A stretch of DNA of 46,879 nucleotides, from positions 1 through 46,879 of the forward strand of contig NZ_AKJC01000077.1 in NCBI RefSeq assembly GCF_000282535.1, in the 5' to 3' direction. Shown piece after piece: positions 14,816 to 22,345 of this stretch. The first letter of the stretch is position 1; every line of letters starts with the position of its first letter. Both the position numbers and the translations under genes were made by a program. The DNA comes from Pseudomonas sp. GM84 (GTDB lineage Bacteria > Pseudomonadota > Gammaproteobacteria > Pseudomonadales > Pseudomonadaceae). Below the pieces are notes generated by a model that saw only the letters and a list, made by a program, of their open reading frames with translations, had not been told where the DNA came from and did not search any database.

Positions 14816-15577
14816 TCAATAGATGCTGAACGGGAAGTACTTGTCGTTGATCTTCTTGTAGGTGCCGTCGGCGACAATTTCCTTCAGAGCGGCATTGAGC
14901 TTGTTGCGCAGCTCATCGTCGCCCTTGCGAACGGCGATGCCGACCTTGTCGCTGTCGTTGACCGGCTCACCTTTGAACTCGTAGTTCTTGCCGGCTTCGG
15001 ACTTCAGCCAGTCGTAGTTGGCGTATTTGTCGGCGAGGATGGCGTCGAGGCGGCCGGAGGTCAGGTCCAGGTAGGCGTTTTCCTGGCCGTCGTACAGGTT
15101 GACCTTGAATTTGCCGTCCATGCCGCCGTGATCGTCCAGCCAGGTCGCAGCCTGGGTGGCGCGCTGGGTGCCGATGGTCTTGCCTTCGAGGGATTTATCG
15201 TCGGTCTTGAAGTCGACGTTCTTCGGCGCGATGAACTGCTGCTTGTTCGAGTAGTACGGGTCGGTGAAGTCAACGGCCTGCTTGCGCTCGTCGGTGATCG
15301 ACAGCGAGGAGATCAGGAAGTCGAATTTCTTCGCGTTCAGGGCCGGGATGATGCCGTCCCAGTCAGAGGTGACGACTTCGCATTCGACTTTCATCTTGGC
15401 GCACAGGGCGTCACCGATGTCCTTGTCGAAGCCGACGACCTGGCCGCTGGCATCCTTGTTGTTGAACGGTGGGTAGGCGGCTTCGATACCCATGCGCAGT
15501 TTCTCTGCGGCCATGGCATTGGCCGACATCACCAGCGTGGCGGCAGCTGCCAGGAGGAATTTCTTGTAGGTCTGCAT
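14816..15577 (-). CDS. Periplasmic basic amino-acid binding protein (HisJ/AotJ-like)
   Basis: The protein has 253 residues from MQTYKKFLLAAAATLVMSAN, with a Sec signal peptide cleaved after AMA. The mature part begins AEKLRMGIEAAYPPFN and contains GFDKDIGDALCAKMK, SDWDGIIPALNAKKFDFLIS and RLDAILAD, typical of SBP_bac_3 proteins for lysine, arginine, ornithine or histidine. Which amino acid is bound cannot be told from sequence alone. The upstream in-frame extension to 15721 is not part of the protein. Confidence 0.9.
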   Translation of the reverse strand: MQTYKKFLLAAAATLVMSANAMAAEKLRMGIEAAYPPFNNKDASGQVVGFDKDIGDALCAKMKVECEVVTSDWDGIIPALNAKKFDFLISSLSITDERKQAVDFTDPYYSNKQQFIAPKNVDFKTDDKSLEGKTIGTQRATQAATWLDDHGGMDGKFKVNLYDGQENAYLDLTSGRLDAILADKYANYDWLKSEAGKNYEFKGEPVNDSDKVGIAVRKGDDELRNKLNAALKEIVADGTYKKINDKYFPFSIY

Positions 15578-15590
15578 TCGTGTTGCTCCG

Positions 15591-16364
15591 TTAGCGGTGG
15601 CTGGACATGAATTGCTTGCAACGCGCCGAGGTCGGGTTCTCGAAGACCTGCTGCGGCGATCCCTGCTCTTCAACCAGGCCCTGGTGCAGGAAGACCACTT
15701 CACTGGACACATGGCGGGCAAAGTTCATCTCGTGCGTCACCAGCAGCATGGTACGGCCTTCTTCGGCCAGTGCGCGGATAACGTTTAGCACTTCCTGGAC
15801 CATTTCCGGATCGAGTGCCGAGGTTGGCTCGTCGAACAGGATGACTTTAGGCCGCATGGCCAAGGTGCGGGCGATGGCAGCACGTTGCTGCTGGCCACCG
15901 GAAAGCTGGGCGGGGTAGCTGTGGCGTTTGTCGTAGATGCCGACCTTGTTCAGCAACGCCTCGGCGGCTTCGATGGCTTCGGCCTTGCTCTGGCCGAGCA
16001 CGCGGCGCGGGGCCTCGATGATGTTGTCGAGGATCGACATGTGCGGCCACAGGTTGAAGTTCTGGAAGACGAAGCCGATTTCGCTGCGCAGGCGGTTGAT
16101 CTGGCGGTTGTCGGCGGCGATCAGGTCGCCGTTTCTGGCGGCCTTGAGCTTGAGGGCTTCGCCAGCGACGAGGATTTCGCCCTGGTGCGGGTTTTCCAGC
16201 AGGTTGATGCAGCGCAGCAAGGTTGACTTGCCGGAGCCGGACGATCCCAGGATGGAGATCACGTCACCGTCACGTGCGGTCAGCGAAATGCCCTTGAGAA
16301 TTTCCTGCTCGCCGTAGCGTTTGTGCAGATTGCGGATTTCCAGCGCGGGCGTGGCCTGGGCCAT
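15591..16364 (-). CDS. Amino-acid ABC importer ATPase (HisP/AotP-like)
   Basis: The protein has 257 residues. Walker A is GSSGSGKST (about residues 39-47), the signature is [13 protein letters not shown], Walker B is [13 protein letters not shown], and the switch His is in VTHEMNFA. It is first in the minus-strand importer operon, 13 bp ahead of the binding-protein gene. It powers uptake of polar, probably basic, amino acids. Confidence 0.92.
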   Translation of the reverse strand: MAQATPALEIRNLHKRYGEQEILKGISLTARDGDVISILGSSGSGKSTLLRCINLLENPHQGEILVAGEALKLKAARNGDLIAADNRQINRLRSEIGFVFQNFNLWPHMSILDNIIEAPRRVLGQSKAEAIEAAEALLNKVGIYDKRHSYPAQLSGGQQQRAAIARTLAMRPKVILFDEPTSALDPEMVQEVLNVIRALAEEGRTMLLVTHEMNFARHVSSEVVFLHQGLVEEQGSPQQVFENPTSARCKQFMSSHR

Positions 16365-17015
16365 GTGCGGTCCTCATGTGTTCGGGTGCGTTCCCAGCTG
16401 TTGGCGGCCTTCCTGGCGTGCGCCAAGCTAGCATAGCGGCATCAGGGCGGCCAACAGGGTCGCAGGGGGCTCGGGGCAATGCCGGGGCAGTTTGTCGCAT
16501 CGCTGCAGCGCAACGTCGCGCCGATGTCCGCGAAGGTCTCGCCCAGCCCCAGAGCCTTGATGAAAAAAGGCGCGATGGTGCCAGCTTTGGGCAAGGCTGG
16601 GAAGCGGTTTTGACCCTATCGCGGCTAAAGCCGCTCCTACAGGCAACGCTGGCGCTTGTAGGAGCGGCTTCAGCCGCGAAGGGGGTAGCGTGGTCAGGGT
16701 TGTACCACAAGGTTGCACTTTTTCTGCTTTGCAATAGTGCAAAGGTGTTACCGAGGGGCACCTTTGGTGCGTTTGTAAGTGGGTATTTCCGTAATCCTGC
16801 CTGTATCTCTGGATTTGACGACCTTTCGGTCAGGACTTGGCCGAATGACCTGCAAGCCGCGCCCTTTACGGGTCGCCAGTTTTATCTGACGAATGCATTC
16901 AGCACATGGCCCGCTTATTGCCCTATGGAATCCGCCGATTGCAGCGACGCCTAAATCAACCCCAGGCGCGCTTCGTATTCAGTCGGGTGGTCCACTCCTT
17001 ACAAAGGTAGTTTTC
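16365..17015. other. Long intergenic region between the importer and the GabP-like gene
   Basis: It must hold the divergent promoters of the importer operon and the permease. A REP doublet of a different type lies at 16619-16679. Frames crossing it have no family motifs. I found no clear sigma-70 or sigma-54 site by eye. Confidence 0.4.
16619..16679. repeat. REP doublet, second family (GCGGCTAAAGCCGC type)
   Basis: TCGCGGCTAAAGCCGCTCC and GGAGCGGCTTCAGCCGCGA face each other around a spacer with CTACAGG and TGTAGGA edges. It differs from the other REPINs in this window and is the only copy of its kind here. Confidence 0.8.
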
Positions 17016-18401
17016 ATGAGCGGTAACAATTCCAATGACCTCGCTCAGGGGCTCAAACAACGGCATGTAACCATGCTGTCTATTGCTGGCGTCATCGGTG
17101 CCGGTCTGTTCGTTGGTTCCGGCCACGCCATTGCCGCCGCCGGCCCTGCCGTGCTGCTGGCCTATGCTGCCGCGGGCACCCTGGTGGTGCTGGTGATGCG
17201 CATGCTCGGTGAGATGGCGATCGCTTCGCCGGATACCGGTTCGTTCTCTACTTATGCCGACCGCTCCATTGGCCGCTGGGCCGGTTTCACCATTGGCTGG
17301 CTGTACTGGTGGTTCTGGGTACTGGTCATCCCGTTGGAAGCCAACGCGGCTGCAGCGATCCTGCATGCCTGGTTCCCCGCGGTCGACCTGTGGGCCTTCT
17401 CCCTGCTGATTACCTTGGCGCTGACGGCGACCAACCTGTGCAGCGTGAAGAACTACGGTGAGTTCGAGTTCTGGTTCGCCCTGCTCAAGGTGCTGGCGAT
17501 CATCGGCTTCATCGTGGTCGGCTGCGCTGCCATGTTCGGCTTCGTGCCGAGCAGCCAGGTCAGCGGTGCCAGCCACCTGTTCGACACCCAAGGCTTCATG
17601 CCTAACGGCCTGGGCGCCGTGCTGGCAGCCATGCTGACCACCATGTTCTCGTTCATGGGTACCGAGATCGTCACCATCGCTGCCGCCGAATCGAAAGACC
17701 CGGGCAAGCAGATCAGCCGCGCCACCAACTCGGTGATCTGGCGTATCTGCCTGTTCTACCTGGTGTCGATCTTCCTGGTCGTGGCCCTGGTGCCATGGAA
17801 CGACCCGGCGCTGGCCGAGACCGGTTCCTACCAGACCGTGCTGAGCCGTATCGGCGTGCCGAACGCCAAGCTGATCGTCGACATCGTCGTGCTGATCGCT
17901 GTGACCAGCTGCCTGAACTCGGCGCTGTACACCTCGTCGCGCATGCTGTTCTCGCTGAGCAAGCGTGGTGATGCCCCGGCCATTGCCCAGCGCACCACCA
18001 AGGCGGCTACCCCGCATGTGGCGGTACTGCTGTCGACCGCAGCGGCGTTCCTCTGCGTGTTCGCCAACTATGTGGCGCCGGCCCAGGTGTTCGAGTTCCT
18101 GCTGGCCAGCTCCGGCGCGATCGCGCTGTTGGTGTACCTGGTGATTGCCATTTCGCAGCTGCGCATGCGCAGCCAGCGTGAGGCCCGTGGCGAGAAGATC
18201 GACTTCAAGATGTGGCTGTTCCCGGGGCTGACCTGGGCAACCATCGCGTTCATCGTTGCCATTTTGGTGGTGATGGCGCTGCGTGAAGATCACCGTGCCG
18301 AGATCATCGCGACTGCGCTGCTGAGCATTGGTGTGGTGGCGGCGGGCTTGCTGGTGCATCGCAAGCGTGAAGCTGCTGGGCGGGTGGCGCTGGATAACTG
18401 A
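17016..18401 (+). CDS. gabP: APC-family amino-acid permease, GabP-like
   Basis: The protein has 461 residues from MSGNNSNDLAQGLKQRHVTM and 12 predicted membrane segments. It has the AAT-family signatures MLSIAGVIGAGLFVGSG and MGTEIVTIAAAESKDPGKQI, close to GABA and aromatic/basic amino-acid permeases. GABA is the likely substrate from similarity, but the choice within the family is not certain. The start at 17016 fits the conserved N terminus; the frame upstream to 16893 is non-coding. It ends just before a strong terminator. Confidence 0.8.
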   Translation: MSGNNSNDLAQGLKQRHVTMLSIAGVIGAGLFVGSGHAIAAAGPAVLLAYAAAGTLVVLVMRMLGEMAIASPDTGSFSTYADRSIGRWAGFTIGWLYWWFWVLVIPLEANAAAAILHAWFPAVDLWAFSLLITLALTATNLCSVKNYGEFEFWFALLKVLAIIGFIVVGCAAMFGFVPSSQVSGASHLFDTQGFMPNGLGAVLAAMLTTMFSFMGTEIVTIAAAESKDPGKQISRATNSVIWRICLFYLVSIFLVVALVPWNDPALAETGSYQTVLSRIGVPNAKLIVDIVVLIAVTSCLNSALYTSSRMLFSLSKRGDAPAIAQRTTKAATPHVAVLLSTAAAFLCVFANYVAPAQVFEFLLASSGAIALLVYLVIAISQLRMRSQREARGEKIDFKMWLFPGLTWATIAFIVAILVVMALREDHRAEIIATALLSIGVVAAGLLVHRKREAAGRVALDN

Positions 18402-18419
18402 TCCGCGCTGGCTGCAATG

Positions 18420-18454
18420 AAAAGGCCGCGTCCTGTGAAGGACGCGGCCTTTTT
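18420..18454 (+). terminator. Strong intrinsic terminator after the GabP-like gene
   Basis: AAAAGGCCGCGTCCT, loop GTGA, AGGACGCGGCC then five T residues. The stem is perfect over 11 GC-rich pairs. Confidence 0.9.
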
Positions 18455-18464
18455 GTCTGTCTGT

Positions 18465-18565
18465 ACCGGCCTCTTCGCGGGGCAAGCCCGCTCCCACAGG
18501 TACTGCGCGGTGCCGAAGACTGTGGTGTACCTGTGGGAGCGGGCTTGTCCCGCGAAGAGGCCGGT
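18465..18565. repeat. REPIN, CGCGGGRCAAGCCCGC type
   Basis: ACCGGCCTCTTCGCGG and CCGCGAAGAGGCCGGT bound the element. One core reads GGGGCAAGCCCGC and the other reads GGGACAAG in inverse. Confidence 0.9.
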
Positions 18566-18571
18566 GATGAC

Positions 18572-19015
18572 TCAGCCAAACTGCTTTTGCTGTTGCTGCT
18601 GCTTGGCCACCAGCTCCGAGGCTGCGATATAGGCCTCCTGGAACTCGTCGCTCTCCAGCCAGGCCATGGTGGTGTCTTCGTCAGCGCCATCCAGCCAGGT
18701 GCGGTAGGCGTTGAACACCAGCACGATGTAGTCGGTGGCGTGCTCTTCCTTGTGGCCCTTGAGCACCAGTGCCAGCAACGGGTCGACCAGGAACACCGAA
18801 ATCATCGCGACCAGGCTGGTCTCCTGCGCCGCTTTCATCTTCTCGAACAGCTCCTTGTAGCTGTCCGACTCCATGGCCTTGTTGAAGACTTGCTCGATGC
18901 TGGCGCTGTCGCCGGCGCTGGCCTTGACTGCCTGCCCGCTACGAACCATGCGGTTCTGCTTGGCCTTGCTGGCGGCGCGTTTGGCGCGTTTCTGTTGCTT
19001 GGTGCTGGTGGCCAT
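18572..19015 (-). CDS. Conserved hypothetical protein, basic N terminus, Gln-rich C terminus
   Basis: The protein has 147 residues starting MATSTKQQKRAKRAASKAKQ. The first 30 residues are very basic, the middle (about residues 40-125) is helical and acidic (NKAMESDSYKELFEKMKAAQ), and the end is KQQQQQKQFG. There is no signal peptide. I do not recognise a named domain. As I recall, P. putida genomes carry it at the same place after the GabP-like gene. The upstream extension to 19327 runs through a REPIN and is not coding. Confidence 0.7.
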   Translation of the reverse strand: MATSTKQQKRAKRAASKAKQNRMVRSGQAVKASAGDSASIEQVFNKAMESDSYKELFEKMKAAQETSLVAMISVFLVDPLLALVLKGHKEEHATDYIVLVFNAYRTWLDGADEDTTMAWLESDEFQEAYIAASELVAKQQQQQKQFG

Positions 19016-19082
19016 GGGGCGAATCCTTGGAGATGACTGAATTTGCGCGTATTGAAGCGCAGTTACCCGCAAAACCCAAGTG

Positions 19083-19160
19083 CGGCCCATCGCCGGCAAG
19101 CCGGCTCCCACAGGGATTATGTGGGAGCCGGCTTGCCGGCGATGGGCTGCGCAGCAGCCC
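19083..19160. repeat. REPIN, CCGGCAAGCCGG type, short spacer
   Basis: GCCCATCGCCGGCAAGCCGG and the inverse arm are separated by only about 14 bp (arms at 19086-19147). The small hairpin GGCTGCGCAGCAGCC follows. Confidence 0.9.
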
Positions 19161-19166
19161 CAATAT

Positions 19167-20156
19167 TCAACGGCCAGGCGCAGGCCCTTCATCCTCCTCG
19201 AACCCATGCGACGCCCGCCCAACCAGCAACTCATCCGGCGCATGCGCCACGCTGTGGTCCTTGCCCGGATAGTCCAGCGAATGCAGGAAATGCCGGATGC
19301 AGTTGATCCGCGCCCGCTTCTTGTCATCCGACTTGACCACCGTCCACGGCGCCGCTGCGGTATCGGTATGGAAGAACATCGCTTCCTTGGCTGCGGTGTA
19401 GTCCTGCCATTTATCCAGCGACTTGATGTCGATGGGCGAAAGCTTCCAGTGCTTGAGCGGGTCGTCGCGGCGCGAGATGAAGCGTCGCAGCTGTTCTTCG
19501 CGGGTCACCGAGAACCAATACTTGAACATCAGGATGCCGCTGTTGCACAGCATGCGTTCCAGGTCTGGCGCCTGGCGCATGAACTCCAGGTACTGCAGCG
19601 GCGTGCAGAACTCCATCACCTTCTCGACCCCGGCGCGGTTGTACCAGGAGCGGTCGAAGAAGACCATTTCACCCGCCGTGGGCAGGTGCTGGATATAGCG
19701 CTGGAAGTACCATTGGCCTCGTTCCTGATCGGAAGGCTTCTCCAGCGCCACGACCCGCGCGCCACGCGGATTCAGGTGCTCCATGAAGCGCTTGATGGTG
19801 CCGCCCTTGCCTGCGGCATCCCGCCCCTCGAACATGATGACCACACGCTGGCCGGTTTCCTTGACCCAGCTTTGTACCTTGAGCAGCTCGATCTGCAGCG
19901 CATGCTTGGCCTTGTCGTATTCCTGGCGGCACATGCGGGTAGGGTACGGGTAGCAGGCCGGCAAGCGAGCCCGGGTGCTGTCCTCGCGGCTGCCTCTGGG
20001 CGCGCTGGCGACTTCGAGCGCGGCGGGTTGCTGGCTGACCTGGATGATGCTGGCTTCAGGCTTGCGCTGGCGGGTGCGGCGGGAGCGTGGCGTGGGTGAG
20101 GCGTTGGTCGAGGATGAGTCGGGGGCGGGGAGAAGGAGGGGGGATTCTTCGCTCAT
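19167..20156 (-). CDS. ppk2: Polyphosphate kinase 2
   Basis: The protein has 329 residues. The Walker A motif is GRDAAGKGG (residues 111-119) and the Walker B/lid segment is FFDRSWYNRAGVE (Asp168). These are PPK2 signatures. The enzyme uses polyphosphate to phosphorylate nucleoside diphosphates, mainly GDP in the class I P. aeruginosa type. The first 65 residues are Pro/Ser/Arg-rich, low-complexity and probably disordered. It is transcribed alone, towards a REPIN. Confidence 0.9.
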   Translation of the reverse strand: MSEESPLLLPAPDSSSTNASPTPRSRRTRQRKPEASIIQVSQQPAALEVASAPRGSREDSTRARLPACYPYPTRMCRQEYDKAKHALQIELLKVQSWVKETGQRVVIMFEGRDAAGKGGTIKRFMEHLNPRGARVVALEKPSDQERGQWYFQRYIQHLPTAGEMVFFDRSWYNRAGVEKVMEFCTPLQYLEFMRQAPDLERMLCNSGILMFKYWFSVTREEQLRRFISRRDDPLKHWKLSPIDIKSLDKWQDYTAAKEAMFFHTDTAAAPWTVVKSDDKKRARINCIRHFLHSLDYPGKDHSVAHAPDELLVGRASHGFEEDEGPAPGR

Positions 20157-20304
20157 GGAGGTCCTTGCGAGGGGGTTCGAGTGTCCGCCTTCAATTGTGG
20201 AGTCGAGCGAGGGATGGCTTTTTGATGCTGGTCAAGATGGGGGGTATTGGTGGGGTGTGGCAGGGTATGCATAAACAGTTTGAAACAGGTGTGGATTGAG
20301 CTGA

Positions 20305-20322
20305 TGTGAACCATGGTTTACA
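20305..20322. promoter_or_regulatory. Near-perfect palindrome at the start of the toxin stub
   Basis: TGTGAACCATGGTTTACA is an 18-bp inverted repeat with one mismatch. It covers the ATG of the toxin remnant and lies about 80 bp upstream of the antitoxin, where autoregulatory antitoxins bind. Confidence 0.45.
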
Positions 20323-20369
20323 TTTTTCGCAGGCGAACTTTCATCCAAACCGATACCTACAGAAGGTAG
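20313..20369 (+). pseudogene. Truncated RelE/ParE-like toxin remnant
   Basis: ATG GTT TAC opens the frame MVYIFRRRTFIQTDTYRR, which stops at TAG and continues FAGTQALGG before the antitoxin. Toxins of the Gp49-like RelE family commonly read TDTFRRWFAxLxD here. The TAG stands where a TGG (Trp) is expected, and the remaining roughly 80 codons are missing. So only the toxin's N terminus survives. Confidence 0.45.
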
Positions 20370-20400
20370 TTCGCTGGCACACAAGCTTTAGGAGGCCACC

Positions 20401-20694
20401 ATGACTGATATCAAGCTGAGCAAGTGGGATGCCGCAGACCACTTGAAGACCGAAGAAGACATGGTCTTGTACCTTGAGGCCTGCCTTGAAGAAAATGATC
20501 CGGCACTGCTCGCTGCCGCCTTGGGCGATATCGCACGTGCGCGTGGGATGGCTCAGTTGGCGCGCGACACTGGCCTGACACGTGAAGGGCTTTACAAGGC
20601 GTTGTCTGCGGAGGGTAATCCCAGCTTGGCCACTATCATGAAGGTCATGGCTGCGCTCGGAGTGAAGCTGCACGCTGAAGTCGTCCGCCCCTAA
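20401..20694 (+). CDS. Orphan HTH antitoxin (HI1420/HigA-like addiction-module antidote)
   Basis: This 97-residue protein has GGAGG five bases before the ATG. It contains LSKWDAADHLKTEEDMVLYL and the helix-turn-helix GMAQLARDTGLTREGLYKAL, then SAEGNPSLATIMKVMAALG, the pattern of the putative addiction-module antidote family. In intact modules a RelE-like toxin gene precedes it. Here only a stub of that gene remains, so the antitoxin is probably orphaned. It may still repress its own promoter through the palindrome upstream. Confidence 0.85.
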   Translation: MTDIKLSKWDAADHLKTEEDMVLYLEACLEENDPALLAAALGDIARARGMAQLARDTGLTREGLYKALSAEGNPSLATIMKVMAALGVKLHAEVVRP

Positions 20695-20766
20695 GTGGCG
20701 GGGTAGGCATATCGGGAGGCAGTAGATCTCAGTCAGGGATCTGCTGTTCTCGATGCAAAAATGACA

Positions 20767-20805
20767 GACAACAAAAAACCCGCACTAGGCGGGTTTCTTG
20801 TTGTC
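20767..20805. terminator. Bidirectional terminator between the antitoxin gene and tRNA-Phe
   Basis: ACAACAAAAAACCCGC, loop ACTA, GGCGGGTTTCTTGTTGT. T-rich ends on both strands allow it to stop tRNA-Phe on the minus strand and the antitoxin transcript on the plus strand. Confidence 0.8.
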
Positions 20806-20842
20806 GCTTCGGGTAACTTTGCAACCACCAGAAGCTTGAAGG

Positions 20843-20918
20843 TGGTGCCCAGAGACGGAGTCGAACCGCCGACACGAGGATTTTCAATCCTCTGCTCTAC
20901 CGACTGAGCTATCTGGGC
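20843..20918 (-). tRNA. tRNA-Phe (anticodon GAA)
   Basis: The minus strand reads GCCCAGATAGCTCAGTCGG..., with the anticodon stem-loop GAGGATTGAAAATCCTC, T arm GGTTCGACTCC and an encoded CCA. It is 76 nt long. Confidence 0.97.
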
Positions 20919-21008
20919 GACGAGGTGAATTAAATAGATTTCCAGACCGCTCGTCAACGACTTTTTGAAAAAATTTTAAATTAATTCCGTCGCTTACGAT
21001 TTCTGGGG

Positions 21009-21281
21009 TCATTCGGCCGGTGGAACGTAGCCTTCCGCCTGGGCGTATTCTTCGCCGGCGAAAAACTTCTCCATCTCGCCCTGGAGGAACTTGCGGTCCT
21101 CGGCGTTCATCATGTTCAGGCGCTTTTCGTTGATCAGCATGGTCTGGTGCTTCTGCCAGTCGGCCCAGGCTTGCTGCGAGATGTGATCGTAGATGTCCTG
21201 GCCCTTGGCGCCGGGGAAAGGGGCGCGGTCCAGGCCTGGCAATTCTTCTTTGTACTTGCGGCACATCACGGTGCGGGTCAT
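21009..21281 (-). CDS. yggX: Probable Fe(2+)-trafficking protein
   Basis: This 90-residue protein starts [20 protein letters not shown]. Cys7 and the block [20 protein letters not shown] are typical of YggX. It is proposed to handle labile iron and protect Fe-S enzymes from oxidation. Its start overlaps the mutY stop by 4 bp (ATGA), the usual mutY-yggX pair; MutY itself has an Fe-S cluster. Confidence 0.95.
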   Translation of the reverse strand: MTRTVMCRKYKEELPGLDRAPFPGAKGQDIYDHISQQAWADWQKHQTMLINEKRLNMMNAEDRKFLQGEMEKFFAGEEYAQAEGYVPPAE

Positions 21282-22345
21282 CGGGCGTCTCCTGCAATCA
21301 GTTCGTCGGCCGCGCGTTTGAGCAGCTTCTTGACCGGGGCGGCGAGGCCCAGGCGCGGCGGGGTGGCGAGGTTATACCAGAGCCAGTCGGCCTCGGCCAC
21401 GTGCGCGCCGAGCGGGTCGACCCGCACCAGCCATGGCTCGATGGTCAGCTGGAAATGGCTGAAGGTGTGGGTCAGGCCGTCCAGCGCGCGGCTGTCGGCC
21501 AGGCGCAGGCCGTGCTGGTAGGCGAGGTCGTCGAGCTGCTCGATGTCATCTAGCTCGGGCAGGCTCCACAGCCCGCCCCACAGACCGCTGGAAGGACGGC
21601 GGTACAGCAGGATCGCGCCTTCGTGGTTGGCCAGCAGCGGCATCAGCGTGCGCCGTTGTGGCAGCGCCTTGCGTGGCTTGGGCTCGGGGTAGCGGGTTTC
21701 TTCACCGTGCAGGTGCGCTTCGCAGCCACGCTGCAGCGGGCAGATCAGGCAACTGGGCTTGCTGCGGGTGCACAGCGTGGCGCCCATGTCCATCATCGCC
21801 TGGGTGTAGTGGTTGGCGCGCTGCTGCGGGGTGAAGCGCTCGGCCGTGGCCCACAGCTGGTTGGCCACCTTGGGCTCGCCGGGGTAGCCGGCCTGGGCGG
21901 TGTAGCGGGCCAGTACGCGCTTGACGTTGCCGTCGAGGATCGGCGCGCGGATGCCCATGCTGATGCTGGCGATGGCCCCGGCAGTGGAGCGACCGATGCC
22001 GGGCAGCTCGGTGAGCTGCTCGACACTGCGCGGGAACTCGCCGCCATACTGCTCGACGACCATTTTCGCGGCCTTCTGCAGGTTGCGCGCGCGGGTGTAG
22101 TAACCCAGGCCGGTCCACAGGTGCAGCACTTCATCCTCCGGCGCCTCGGCCAGCGCCTGCACGGTCGGCAGGGCCTGCATGAAGCGGTCGAAGTAATTGA
22201 GCACGGTGCTGACCTGGGTCTGCTGCAGCATGATTTCCGACACCCACACCCGATACGGGGTGATGCCCTGCTGCCAGGGCAGGTCGTGGCGGCCGTGCTG
22301 GTCGTACCAGGCCAGCACGGCGCTGGAGAACTGCTCAGGGTTCAT
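21278..22345 (-). CDS. mutY: A/G-specific adenine DNA glycosylase
   Basis: The protein has 355 residues. Catalytic Glu37 ([10 protein letters not shown]) and Asp138 (ILDGNVKRV) are present, as is the helix-hairpin-helix [12 protein letters not shown]. The Fe-S ligands Cys192, Cys199, Cys202 and Cys208 have the E. coli spacing. A C-terminal NUDIX-like domain follows. MutY removes adenine opposite 8-oxoguanine. It overlaps asmA by 4 bp upstream and yggX by 4 bp downstream, so the three form one operon. Confidence 0.96.
   Translation of the reverse strand: MNPEQFSSAVLAWYDQHGRHDLPWQQGITPYRVWVSEIMLQQTQVSTVLNYFDRFMQALPTVQALAEAPEDEVLHLWTGLGYYTRARNLQKAAKMVVEQYGGEFPRSVEQLTELPGIGRSTAGAIASISMGIRAPILDGNVKRVLARYTAQAGYPGEPKVANQLWATAERFTPQQRANHYTQAMMDMGATLCTRSKPSCLICPLQRGCEAHLHGEETRYPEPKPRKALPQRRTLMPLLANHEGAILLYRRPSSGLWGGLWSLPELDDIEQLDDLAYQHGLRLADSRALDGLTHTFSHFQLTIEPWLVRVDPLGAHVAEADWLWYNLATPPRLGLAAPVKKLLKRAADELIAGDAR

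Noticed and set aside
16956..18497. 513-codon minus-strand frame opposite the GabP-like gene
   Set aside because: Its Gln/His/Arg-rich translation is typical of antisense reading of a membrane protein; the plus-strand permease is clear.
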